Below are positions 1 through 10,472 of a stretch of DNA of 64,000 nucleotides, in pieces. The stretch is from Thelonectria olida. Its lineage: Eukaryota; Ascomycota; Sordariomycetes; Hypocreales; Nectriaceae. The DNA is taken from assembly GCA_020736575.1 (NCBI GenBank), contig JAGPYM010000039.1, positions 186,001 to 250,000 of the forward strand, given 5' to 3'. The notes beneath the pieces were generated by a model, which made no database searches, was not told where the DNA came from, and saw only the letters and a program-made list of their open reading frames with translations. Position numbers and translations under genes: made by a program. Each line of letters begins with the position of its first letter. Position 1 is the first letter of the stretch.

Positions 1-294
1 CCCTTCTTGGAAGACGGTCGCTGCACGAAGACATGCCACAGCGCCGGGTGAGCTTTCACAACAGCTCGGAGGGCGGCCACGACGGCTGGTTTGATGAGCT
101 GACAACCGCTGGCACTGCAGTATCGCGCGGAGATGAGGATATTGGACCAGATACCCAGGCGGTGGTAGAGGTACCACAGGCGCTGGATGAAGCCTGGCAG
201 ACGCGTCGTTAGCAAGAGAAGGGAGAGGAGTATCTTCCGGTCACGACGCACTTGTTTCACGCACCAGCGTGTAATTGCCGGTTGGCTTTCCCAT
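1..294 (-). CDS. Alcohol acetyltransferase-like protein, N-terminal part (cut by window edge)
   Basis: Two exons are visible, 252-294 and 1-193, separated by a 58-nt intron (194-251) with donor GTGCGT, branch GCTAACG and acceptor CCAG. The ATG at 292-294 opens a frame that runs off the left edge. The peptide has the look of the N-terminus of AATase/condensation-like acyltransferases: a start reading VRETSFIQRLWYLYHRLGIW, then an SARYC segment, then a PAVVAALRAVVKAHPALWHV segment, the region where family members read 'LG...ARY...AL..V...HPAL'. The catalytic HxxxD motif would lie to the left of the window. The expected role is O-acetyl transfer from acetyl-CoA to small alcohols. The family call is by pattern only; the exon joint is well supported by the intron signals. 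Confidence 0.6.
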
Positions 295-995
295 TGTCTT
301 TATTCGCCGCTGAAATAGAAGCTGCGATGAATGCGGTATGAAGATCAACAGACGGAGAAGCGAGATGACTGTTCGGTTCCCAGACATGACGCTAGAGAGC
401 ATCAGCATCTCACTCCCCCTATTTTAGGCTTCATCAGAGACTTTACTCTATGAGTCGAGCCCCTCTTTCGATAAGAATCCTTCAAGCTATCCCCAATTTC
501 GAAGTGCCCGGTGATCGTCGCGGAACATCAGATTCGTAGATGGTGTGGTCATTCCTTGCATCAAAATCCCGCCGCTTGGCAATGTGGTGCATAGAATGTC
601 GATTGTGACCTCTGCTTCTCCGCTCGTAGAGACATGCTATTGTTAGTACCCAAAGGTCCGCGAACACTGGTAGTCGAACTCGCTTCCGGTTTGACCAAGA
701 TTATTTTTCTTCAGTCGATGAAATAAGAATAAACAGCGGCAACTTTTACGGACACGTGGCCAGCGCCCATCTTGAAGCTCTTCAACGTGTTCTAGTTTCA
801 ATTCCTAATCAAAACCAAAGTTATTCTAAACACCCCTAATTCTACTGTCATAATTACCTTGCAGGGAGCGGAGATGGAAGACTGCGAAACTGCCGCCGTT
901 CAACTGTTGCTAGTTGCCCAGCCTCTAGGTGAATATGCATTCTTCAACCAGTAGAGCCCCCATCCGTCCAATTAACTCTTTCTACGCGCAGTTAG
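295..995. other. Intergenic, 701 bp
   Basis: This stretch holds the promoter of the acetyltransferase-like gene to the left and the 3' flank of the PAN/Thr-rich gene to the right. I see no convincing reading frame, RNA gene or repeat in it. Confidence 0.6.
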
Positions 996-2886
996 TCATC
1001 TGTCAAACAGGTAAACGGGAACAACATACTGGTAGATTGTACCATCTTGATAGATGGAACATCCATTCCAACCGGTGCCGATGCCGCACTGTACCTTACC
1101 GGAACTCCAGGCGTCCCCTGAAGCAAGGCAGTAGACAGAATCCCCATTGCCCTGACAGGGCGGGAACCAGTTCATACCAAACGTCTTGCATCCAGGTATC
1201 GAATCGCAATACTGGGCACATATCGCAACACGGTCCGCATGAGTGCTACTGCTGGGGATATTGCGACTTGTTTGATCGATCCAGTTGCTAGAAAGAACGG
1301 TTAGCGCCCTTCAGCTCAGGCTACTAAACCAAAGACTGGTGCTAGAGGCCGTAGGAAAGGGGGCAACGCTTACTTTGGCAAATAGGCACATCCATTGGCC
1401 GGGCCGTAGACGAGGGAATACTGGTTGGATATTGCCACAGTAGTCGTAGTCACTGGGACTGTGGTACTGGCCGTCGATGTGGTGAACAACGTGGTTGTAA
1501 AGGCGACGTTCGTCGTTGAATATGATGTTATAGACGTGCTCGTCACGGCATTGGTTGGCAAAGTAGTCGTCGTGACCGTGGATATCGTTGAGACATACTC
1601 AAGAGAGGTGGTATCGATTTCTACAAGCTCCAAAGTGGTGGTGTAGCCAATGGAAGTTGTAGTAGTCTTAAATGAGTAGCGATTAGCCTCATGTCAGGGA
1701 GTTGATAGCTGATCATGTTGGATGTCAACTTACGGTTTCAGTGCTAACGCGTGAGATGAACACCTCGTCATCAGTAACAACGCCGCCTACATTCGAAGTC
1801 ACGGTCGTTTTGATCGTTTTGTATGACGTGGTGACAGATGTAGCCGCTGCAGTAACAGTTTTACACACCTTCTTAGGCTTCAAACACTGGAGTTGGTGCG
1901 AAGGAGCGAACAGTTAGCATGGGTTCCTCGTCATAGCGAGTGTCCGCTCTGGCTGGAAGATGAAGGGATGTGGAAAGCATCGTAGGTGGGTGAACTCACC
2001 GAGCATGCATTTTGAAGCTTATTACGGTTAAGGCCCTTCAGACGGTTGAAAAGATCACGCTTTGTGGGATAGCCGTAGCTTCGTTTGCCTGGGTCGCTTG
2101 AAGGGTCGGTGGTGGATGGTTGCGCAGGGTGAGCTGTCCGCTTTCTCAGGCCATGGTCGACATGCGTCGTTACCGTTTTCGTTCCCGATGAAACTGTCGT
2201 AGTAGTTTTCACGGTTGATGTCGTTGATACTGTGGTTGTGGTGACAGTGGTAGGGAGAGTTGCAATAGGAACAGTGCTGCGCCTTGTTAGTCGCCTGGTT
2301 CTCGCCATTCCTGGCGGTCAAGAAGCTCACATGGTGTCTGTTCCCGTGACTGTGTACTCCGTGGCGGTGGACGTGTAGGCTACGGGGAAGCTGGAGTGCG
2401 TGTAAACTGTCTGGATCGACGTTGACGTGTATCTCGTAGCCGTCTAGAGATATGATTTGTTAGTCATAGCAGGTCAATTAACCCGGGCGTCGTACCGATG
2501 TAGAAGTGGTGGTAGTCTTAACGACCGTCGACGTGTAAATGTACGATATTGCTGTCGCCGTGTAGACAATATCTGTCGAATAGCCAGTTGTAACAGTCGC
2601 CGTGTTAGTAACTGGGATAGTCACAACTTTTGTCGAGACGGCTGTTGGTCGTTTCGTGACTGTGCAGGGCGGCCGGGGGTCTAGATAGATGTCAACTTGA
2701 GCTCAATGATCCGTCCTTCGCTTGGAACTTGCATCTTTGCGAGCAGAATGATAGCGCGGGTGGGTAATCCGAGAGGGGCGCCAGCTTCTGGTAGAGAGGT
2801 TCGAAGCAAACATTGTAGCCGTACGGGTGGGCAAGGGCGCATCCAAGATGCAGGAGAAATGCCAGGAAAACAAGCTTAACCGACAT
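996..2886 (-). CDS. Secreted Thr-rich protein with PAN/apple-like C-terminal module
   Basis: Seven exons join in frame to 488 aa: 2733-2886, 2496-2680, 2331-2443, 2000-2276, 1734-1886, 1374-1666 and 996-1287. The N-terminus is a signal peptide (MSVKLVFLAFLLHLGCALA). It is followed by a short Cys segment (LSDYPPALSFCSQRY) of the kind that precedes Thr-rich stalks in fungal wall proteins. The middle is a long TTT/TST/TVTT stalk, a likely O-mannosylated spacer, interrupted by a basic stretch. The last ~95 residues contain CAQYCDSIPGCKTFGMNW, a CQGNG segment and GWNGCSIYQDG, which resembles PAN/apple-like Cys spacing. The protein is probably at the cell surface or secreted. Intron 1 (2681-2732) is GC-AG (GCAAGT donor); the alternative of no splicing meets a stop at 2692. 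Ligand and function are unknown. Confidence 0.72.
2681..2732 (-). other. GC-AG intron (intron 1 of the Thr-rich PAN-like gene)
   Basis: The donor reads GCAAGT instead of GTAAGT and the acceptor is TCTAG. The length is 52 nt, typical for this genome. Splicing joins SQR-Y to PRPPCTVTK in frame and leads into the Thr stalk. Reading through meets a stop at 2692-2694. Confidence 0.7.
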
Positions 2887-4822
2887 CTTAGGAGACGTTT
2901 CCTCGATCCTGGCGGCATCTGGGGAAAACTCTTGGCCGTCCCGAGGCGAAGGGTCTGACGTATTATTATGGTAACAACCGGCTAGTTCTCATCTCTTAGT
3001 CTTCCCCTTTCCGCTGTCAGCATGTTAGATTGACCCGTTTTACGTGGGCGTTGTCGAATACGAGCCCTCCTTTCATGCGCCATGTCTGGGCTAGGTTCAG
3101 CTCTTGTCGCTCTAAAGACGCCTCACCGGGGAGAGTTTTCAGCTGATCTCACAAGTGCACTTGGGCTGTCTGAAATTCCCATTCAACATCTCGCGTGGCT
3201 CAGCGGCACAGGAGGTGGCGCCTGCGCAAATGACCACTAACTACTCCAAGCCACGTCATACAACAGCTTGCACGCCGCGCAGTATGAATAACTTCGTATG
3301 CCGTGGCGTTAGTCAACGGCCTCGACCTTTGCATCCCTTATACGAAGTACTCCTTGGAGATGCGGAGGGGACAGGGCAGAACCAGAGGCCAATGCTGGCG
3401 TCGCCGTGGGTTTTGCCATTATTCTCAATTTCTCTTGAGCACAGTACGCCCGACTGTGAATCTTCGCATCTTTACTTGGTCGACCTAATATCGTCTTCCT
3501 ACACTGCATTGTCCCGTTCGGCACCATCTCTGGGTCCAGCCTATTCCCCATTGTTCGGGTGCGCCAACGGTATTCGTGCTCTGGAGTAACGGCCTTTATA
3601 CATAGTATTAACGCCAAGTCTCGACGCTAGGTCTCTAATCAAATCTAGACCTATCAGCCACCAAAAGAATGTCACCGGCACTTGGTCGCCGACCTCGGGG
3701 ATGTCATCGTGGTGGAAATTAATTCGCGCAATTCGGCTTTGGTCCAAACCCCTCAGCTGTGTTATTTTGCTTTGCCTTTGTGTGTGCTAGCGGCTCGCAC
3801 TTGACGGAGCGCACAGCTTACACAATCGTCCATCCCCCTCACATGTCGTTTCGATAGTAATTGTTCTGTATTTTGTCGGGTTATTGGGCGATAAGCAAGG
3901 CTGATGAAATATTAAGGGGTTGATGGAAGATCCAGTGGGCGCCCACGCTGGTGGAAATCGGCAGAGGACCAGGAAAACAAGTCTGCATATACCAAGTCGG
4001 GGTGGTCTTTCAGTCAATAGAGCCATGGTGAAGGAGACGATATTTCAATCTCGGGCAGTCCAGGGTGGAAGCAACAGAAGGGCCAGAGGCTCCATGGCGA
4101 GATGGTCGGGTTCCCAGTCGGGGGGCGCATTTGTTGGCCAAGACGACCAATGGAAACGGTTGGATAACGAAAGGTAGCACTGTCGTTTCCACCCAAATAC
4201 AACATCTAACTATGGCTTTCGAGGGCATTTGCTGCATCGTTCGAGAAAACGGCCTGGGTAAATGACGTAGGCATAACATGCCCTCGACGACAAGTTTTCA
4301 CATCCAAGCCCGGACACGCCGTGCCCTTGGCCCACCCAGCCGGTGCCGTGATGCCGATGCCGTACGCCCGGGCTAAAGCCGGCAGGGTCGAAGACAAAGC
4401 GGACTGTAACTATTTTCTAGAACACTGCCAAATCGGCAAACCGGCAGATGATTGATAACTGACTTGTGGGCTGAGTGAGTTTGTCGGAGCCCCGTCAGCC
4501 GAGTCCTTCCTATCTGATCTCTTAGTCCCAACGGCCAGTTCAAGCCGCCCACATTGACTGCGAATAGCTTATCTTGGATCGGTGGAAACATCAACGTCAT
4601 GCCATGCAGTCAATTCCAGTGGCCCAGCCGTCCATTCGACGAGATTCTCGTATAGGGCCAAAGTTACAATGACATCATGTCGTCAACCAGCGTTCCGACA
4701 ACACTACCAAGCAAGCATTGTGAGATATATCCTTACCATCTCATCCTCAAAATCACCCAAATGCTTCAGTGCCCATTCTCCGCCGCCATTGGCCCTCAAC
4801 GTCTCTATACCCCAAAGAAGTT
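2887..4822. other. Intergenic, about 1.9 kb
   Basis: This is the divergent region between the PAN-like gene (minus) and the MFS gene (plus), so it should carry both promoters. Several short open frames occur in both directions, but none has convincing coding character, a signal peptide or a domain. Confidence 0.55.
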
Positions 4823-6618
4823 ATGGCTGCTCAAAATGACTTCACGAGGCCGTTGTCGCTTCGCTCCGCAACATCTCGCGACAGCACCACCCTCGAAGAT
4901 GGAGTGAGCATGACCCAGTTCTCCTCGTCTGAGAGCGAGGAACTAGAAGATGTCCTCGACGGCCACCGCCCAGCTTTGTGTGAGATTAGATCTCACGTTT
5001 CAAGAACAACATGCCGAGGCCAACATCAAGAAGACTCGGGAGCTACAATGTGTCTTACTCCTGCACCATCACGGATAGAAACCATCATGTCGCGCATTCG
5101 GTCTCGTCCCATTCCTCAATTCTCTCATCCGCTGGCCAGCAAGCCTACAGCAGAGAATTGTCTTGTCGACTTTGATGGGCCTGCCGATCCGTATCGGCCA
5201 CTCAACTGGCCCACGCACAAAAAGGTTCTTACCACACTCCTCTATGGTTTGATCACCATGTCAGCAACGTGGGCCTCCTCGTCGTACTCAGCAGGCACGG
5301 AGCAGATCGCCAAGGAATTCCACGTGTCGACGCAAGTGGCCACTCTGGGCACCACCCTCTACCTCTTCGGCTTTGGAATTGGGCCGTTGCTCTGGGCCCC
5401 GTTGAGCGAGGTCTATGGTCGGAGGATACCGGTCCTTACGCCCATGTTCGTTGCTATCTGCTTCAGCTTCGCCACGGCGACAGCCAAAGATCTGCAGACG
5501 ATAATGTTAACGCGATTTTGGGGGGCTTTTTTTGCTTCTGCGCCCATGACTAATACTGGCGGTGTGCTGGGCGACTTGTTCTCGCCAGCTTGGAGAGGTG
5601 TCGCCCTCGCTGGGTATTCGATGGCTATTGTCTGCGGTCCTGCTCTCGGTATGAATCTCACCTATGCTTGTCGTGTAGGATATCCTGCTAACTACCTGTT
5701 CTAGGGCCGGTCATTTCTACAGTAGTTGCACAGCAGCCTTCTTTAGGTTGGCGATGGACTGAGTATCTAACGGGTATCATTCAATCATTTATTCTCCTGA
5801 TCGGCGCTCTATTCATCGACGAGAGTTACCCACCTCTGCTTCTCATTCATAAAGCTCAGCAGCTACGTCAAGAAACTGGCAATTGGGCACTTCATGCGCA
5901 GTTTGAGGAGTGGAACATCTCTTTTGGACAACTAGCACGAAAGTTTCTCATCCGGCCGATCCAGATTCTCTGCACGCCAATCTGTCTTCTCATGACTATA
6001 TATGCTAGCTTCTGCTATGGCATTCTGTATATGCAACTTGGTGCGATCCCCATCATATTCCACAAAGTCCGAGGATGGGATCCGATTACGGCTGCTCTGC
6101 CATTCCTATCAATTATTATAGGTGCGGCTTTTGGTTGTGGTATCAATATCTACAACCAATTCCGGTATAACAAGGCCTATTATGCAGCAGGAAACAGGGC
6201 TGTTCCAGAGATGCGTCTGCCGCCCATGATGTTGGGTTCTTTCTTATTCTGTGGAAGTCAGTTTCTCACAGGCTGGACCGCTGCACCTGGTACCCCTTGG
6301 GTTGTTCTATGCATTGGGTTGGCGATGCTAGGTATGGGCTTTTTCACCATCTTTCAAGCAGCACTCAACTACCTCGTCGATACATTTCAGCTCTATGCAG
6401 CCTCAGCAATCGGAGCAAACACATTTCTGCGATCTTGTTTTGCTGGAGCCTTGCCACTTGTTGTTGGCCCTCTTTATAGGAACCTAGGCGTGGGTCCTGG
6501 ATCGAGCATTACAGGAGGATTTGCAGCAATATTGATTCCTGTTCCCTTTGCTTTTTACTTGTACGGGAAGAAGTTGAGGGCAGCCTCAAAGTGGTCTAAT
6601 GGATCTGTCGATCTCTAG
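4823..6618 (+). CDS. MFS transporter, DHA1 drug:H+ antiporter / polyamine-type
   Basis: Two exons, 4823-5648 and 5705-6618, join to 579 aa across a 56-nt intron (GTATGA...TTCTAG, branch CTAAC). The start is the ATG at 4823, because the in-frame codon further upstream at 4769 is GTG. About 130 hydrophilic residues precede the membrane domain. The segment DPYRPLNWP just before TM1 is characteristic of fungal DHA1 transporters. TM helices then follow, with the loop 2-3 signature APLSEVYGRR (MFS motif A) near residue 198. A cytosolic loop follows TM6 and six further helices end in a short tail, SNGSVDL. It should export drugs, polyamines or metabolites across the plasma membrane by proton antiport. 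No regulator or biosynthetic gene is adjacent. Confidence 0.92.
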
Positions 6619-7872
6619 ACCTATTACTGACTTGGGGCTCTTGTTTTGTCCGCGAAAGGTTCAAGGATTAGCGTGTATCTTAGAAGCAGTCTACATCTTA
6701 CTTAATTCTCATGGTGAGGGAGGAGTAGTAATTAGAATCTAGCCTATGATTCCATCCTGCTACAACCTCCCAAATATAGGTTCACGAGCTTGATTAATGT
6801 TACGTTAGTATTATCAAATACCTTTACTCCGCCAGTCTGCCTTGTGGCCGCGGTACCCCCTGAGGAGTCCAATTCATCCACAATATCTCGATAGTTAGGT
6901 CAAGCTGTTGCTGCCCCTGGACGGAACCGGTCTGCAACTAGGTCACTTTCGGGGCCACGAATAAGATGAACTTTCCAGTCGCGGGTGCGGAACTGCGGCG
7001 TGATTGCAGCACTACCTACCCAAGTCGAGCTGGATGGTAGCTCATGATGATCAGCTAGTACTTGTATGCACCTGTAGCCCTACGCACATCAGTCGCTCAG
7101 TCGCGGAAACCGACCGTGTTTCAGGTCCCCATGTATCGTTGCCGTAGTCAGGGATTAACTGTCGTTCCACGCAGGAAGTCAGGCACACTTCTAAAAGTGG
7201 TGTCATCTTGGTATATCGCGGCTTGGACCTTCAAAAGAGGGCTTCCTTTGATAGAGAAATCCTCCAGTCGATAAGGAGCGGGCTTCGTGTGTAAGAAAGA
7301 TTCACACGCAGAGCCCATGTCCACATGATCAACCCTACCGGACGCCGCAATGAGTTTCAAAGAAATTTGAAGATTGAAGGTATTGAATAAGTTGGAGAGT
7401 GGATGCCTCCAGCGAGGAAAGGTATTCCTCATCAACCCAAATGAAATTGCTCATGCTTGTTTCGAGAATGGTGATATTGGAAGCTGTCGGAATGATACCT
7501 GGTGACGTTGCGACACCTTGAATGAGCATGTGTATCTTCTTACTCTTGGATCAAGAGGAGATTGCCCAGGTAGTTAAAACAACTGCTGCCTTCAAGGCTG
7601 CGCTCTACAGAACACGAACGATGTCAACGAATATGAGATTAGAGTCCGTATCTAATCCGATGGGCGTACATGTGTAACTCGTAACTATAAACAGTTTGAC
7701 AGAATCCTGCTGCTTTCCCAGTGCCTACATGGTGTTGGATGAGTTTCAAACCCAAATACACCCAAGGCTTCCCAATAGTGTGTTACGCCGCGAGTGCGCC
7801 CCTGCCGTGTCCCAACCGTCGTCTGAATGAAGATATGCCAGCTCCCCATATCAAGCAGAATGCTACCATCCT
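6619..7872. other. Intergenic with two exon-like minus-strand frames
   Basis: It lies between the convergent ends of the MFS gene (plus) and the RNG-tail gene (minus). Two adjacent minus frames, 7335-7529 and 7148-7435, overlap in different registers and have non-repetitive composition. They could be a frameshifted remnant, but no family was recognised. The rest shows nothing. Confidence 0.4.
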
Positions 7873-8541
7873 TTACTCCTTGTCGTCATTGCCATCCCTG
7901 CCAAAGATCCCGTTCCTGCTGTTTCCACCGAAGCCTCCGATGCGGCCATTGCGGCCGTTTCGACCGTTTCGACCGTTGCGGCCCTTTCTGCCGTCACGGT
8001 CATTGTCGTCACGGTCATTGTCGTCATCGTCAATAATAACGGCGACTAGATACTATTAGCGAGTGAAGCCTTGCAGATGATTGATTCACTCACCCTGCTC
8101 CGCAATAATAACGATCTGGGGTCGAAGAGCAGCATCGATGAACTGGGCCAAATCAAGTCGAGCAATGCCCGCAATGAGCCCAAGCTCGATATCACCCAGA
8201 GGCAATCGCGACAGGTCGAAGCCGTCAAACACACCAGTGCCAGCAATGGCCAGCAGGGTGGAAAGCTGCTGGAACTGCAACAGCGACTCGATGCTAAAGG
8301 AGTCGTCCCTGAAGAGGTCCCCGAAGGTGCCCACATCGAAGTTGTTCTTGCGGCCGAGGACGACCAGCTCCTCGAGGTCCAGCTCGTTGACCTTCAAGAG
8401 GTAGTTGAGGTCGACCTGGTTGAAGGACTGTCGAGACTCGCTGCCATTGACGGCGCGCTCCTGGCCCTCCTGGATGGCATTGCCAGGGGCGGCAGCAGTG
8501 AAAGCAGCAAAGGCGGCAACAAGGATAGTAGAGAACTTCAT
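7873..8541 (-). CDS. Secreted protein with Asp-rich then Arg-Asn-Gly repeat C-terminus
   Basis: Two exons, 8094-8541 and 7873-8045, give 206 aa across a 48-nt intron (GTGAGT...ATCTAG). The signal peptide is MKFSTILVAAFAAFTAAAP. A ~125-residue Leu/Asp-rich middle follows (LDLEELVVLGRKNNFDVGTF and similar), without cysteines. Exon 2 encodes an abrupt composition change: a run of Asp/Asn/Arg (DDDDNDRDDNDRD), then GRKGRNGRNGRNGRNGRIGG and a Gly/Asn end. The Leu-rich ordered body with a low-complexity polar tail resembles abundant secreted wall-associated proteins of Hypocreales; I recognise no catalytic domain. A TATA-like GGATATAAGG (minus strand, about 8809-8818) lies ~270 bp upstream, implying a long leader. 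Confidence 0.82.
7930..8030. repeat. Short tandem repeats coding the RNG and DND tail
   Basis: On the minus strand, a 9-nt unit close to CGAAACGGT/CGCAATGGC is repeated about five times and encodes Arg-Asn-Gly. An adjoining 15-nt unit (GACGACAATGACCGT) is repeated twice and encodes Asp-Asp-Asn-Asp-Arg. Unit lengths are multiples of three, so copy-number change would keep the frame. Confidence 0.75.
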
Positions 8542-10472
8542 CTTGATGGATTTCGTGGTAGTGTCGTAAATGAGGAATTGAGTGAGTTCTTTGACTTTGA
8601 ATTAAATGATCGATAAGATTGAGAGCACAGCTCGGATGGGAAGGTGTTGAAGGAACGGAAGTCAACGAAGAGCACAGCTAGATATGTCAGTTTCGGCCCA
8701 TCCAATGCTAGAATATGGCTCACCTCTGTAGAGAATGAATGTAAGGAATGAATGTGGAATTGAAAGTCAAGAAGAGTGACGAACTGCAAACAACAAGACA
8801 CAACCGTCCCTTATATCCTTCTTTCTGCAGCAATCATTATCAGTAATCAACTGCCCGTCAAGCCGACGTCAACCTGCCATCTCGTCTGAGCTTCGCCCAT
8901 CCAGACTCTCTGTCGCTCACAGGGCTGTATCAGAATCAACCCTTCCCCCCGGAAACATCAGCTCCCGACGCCAAGAGTCAGACGAAGGGAATGGCTCACT
9001 AGCAGCCTGCCTCATCATCCCCCGTGCTACACTGGCGAAGGGAGGCACGTGCCAAGGGAAACACAAGAGCCGAACATGAACAGGGAGCGGCTGGATTCAA
9101 CCTTAACCTTAGTCTGACTGGTTGAGCTGATCTGGTGATATGGGCAGTTGGTGAGACGTGGTGCAAAGAGCCAGGTTAGTAATCGATCGCCCGGCCGTTT
9201 CACGTCATTTACATCATCGGGTAGCCCAAGACCCGTAAGTTAAAATGCATAATGTCACTGTTGATCGAGCGATGGGATGACACCGGAAGGGAGACGAGAC
9301 TGAGACCCGGACCATGCGTAGACGGTCCAGTCATAGCGCGCAACAGCCAACGGTTCCTGATCGACAGGGGTCTGTCACTGCAGAACTCGTCCGGTCTTGG
9401 ATTGAAAGGTTCGCGTTTGAGAATGCCGCATCGGGAAGCCGGGGATGGATGCGGAGCAGCAAACGTTTGAAGGCCATGAGAGTCCCGCGAACTAGTTAGC
9501 AACCGCCGCAACCGCAGTGCCATAAGTTGGGCGCGGGCTGATGGGACTCTTTACCATGCTCGTCTTCAATCGCAGCTGGAGCCTCGTAGAATTCTCAATT
9601 CTCAGAAAAAAACCGCATTGGCTTCAAGTGCAGATGCTGAAACCCCCGCTTCGAGGAGCTTCTTGGAGACAGTAGTGTGTTTCATCACCGCTTTCCGATG
9701 TCACTGTCCGCACTCTGTTGGAGGTGCATCCCTCAAATAAACATCGCTTTTCCTTGATGGCGAGAAAGTCATCTTTGTTGGTGCGCTACCCCTCCAAGGG
9801 GCTCCTTTGTGAGCCACGACATCGCCAGCCTCAAGAATGGAATTGAGGCATGAGAAAATGGCGGTAGATGAGAGGCTTGTTGGTGGTGCTCGGCGCAGTT
9901 GTAGGCGACGGGCACGGATCGACCAGTGTGAAAGGCTGAAGGCTCCTGTCCTCACCTGCTAGACATACACGCTTCACTTGTAGAGTTTTCTTGCCCACGT
10001 CTGTCCAATCTTTACTTCCAATCCAAAACCCCCTGCACCCTGTGGCGTCTTAATGTGAGCCCTGGGGTGCAAACCGTGACTAAAAGGCCCGATATTTGTC
10101 AATAGCGTCCTGTTTTCTCTCTGCTTAGTCTCGCCCTGGAACGCCACATGTTTGGAACGAAAGACTGCTCTTGCTACCCTGTAGAAGAAGAAAAATCTAT
10201 CAATCTCGATAACTTGTGCAATTACACCATTAATTGCCCTTGGGTAGACTTGAATTGATTTCATTTCTAATATTTGTATTTTATTATAATCGTTGAGATA
10301 CATCTCCTTCGTATTCCAAGCTTTTGCACTGCAATTAAACATGTTGGGACGTATCTCAGAGTCTCATTAAAATAGCCCGACATTAAATTAATATTAGTTA
10401 ACCCATGTATATCCCGCCAGCAAACAAAATCATCCTTCTTCATTCATACAATTTAGTGCACCCTTAAAGCCT
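8542..10472. other. Intergenic, about 1.9 kb
   Basis: This contains the promoter and leader of the RNG-tail gene on its left and the 3' flank of the DUF3433 gene on its right. Open frames around 9209-9523 and 9974-10342 look random in composition. The stretch 10230-10430 is AT-rich. No gene is supported. Confidence 0.55.

Noticed and set aside
1..212. Plus-strand frame 3-212 as the 3' end of a gene
   Set aside because: The opposite strand gives a recognisable acetyltransferase start with a proper intron; the plus frame is its shadow.
3155..3617. Overlapping frames on both strands (3155-3589 +, 3309-3617 -)
   Set aside because: Random composition, no signal peptide, domain or splice context; open by chance in GC-balanced DNA.
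4769..4822. Extended N-terminus of the MFS transporter
   Set aside because: The upstream codon is GTG; the first in-frame ATG is at 4823.
8071..8616. Plus-strand frame antisense to the RNG-tail gene
   Set aside because: Shadow of the minus-strand exon, which has a signal peptide and a clean intron.
9974..10342. 122-aa minus frame
   Set aside because: Not protein-like, and its right part is AT-rich; no domain or start context.
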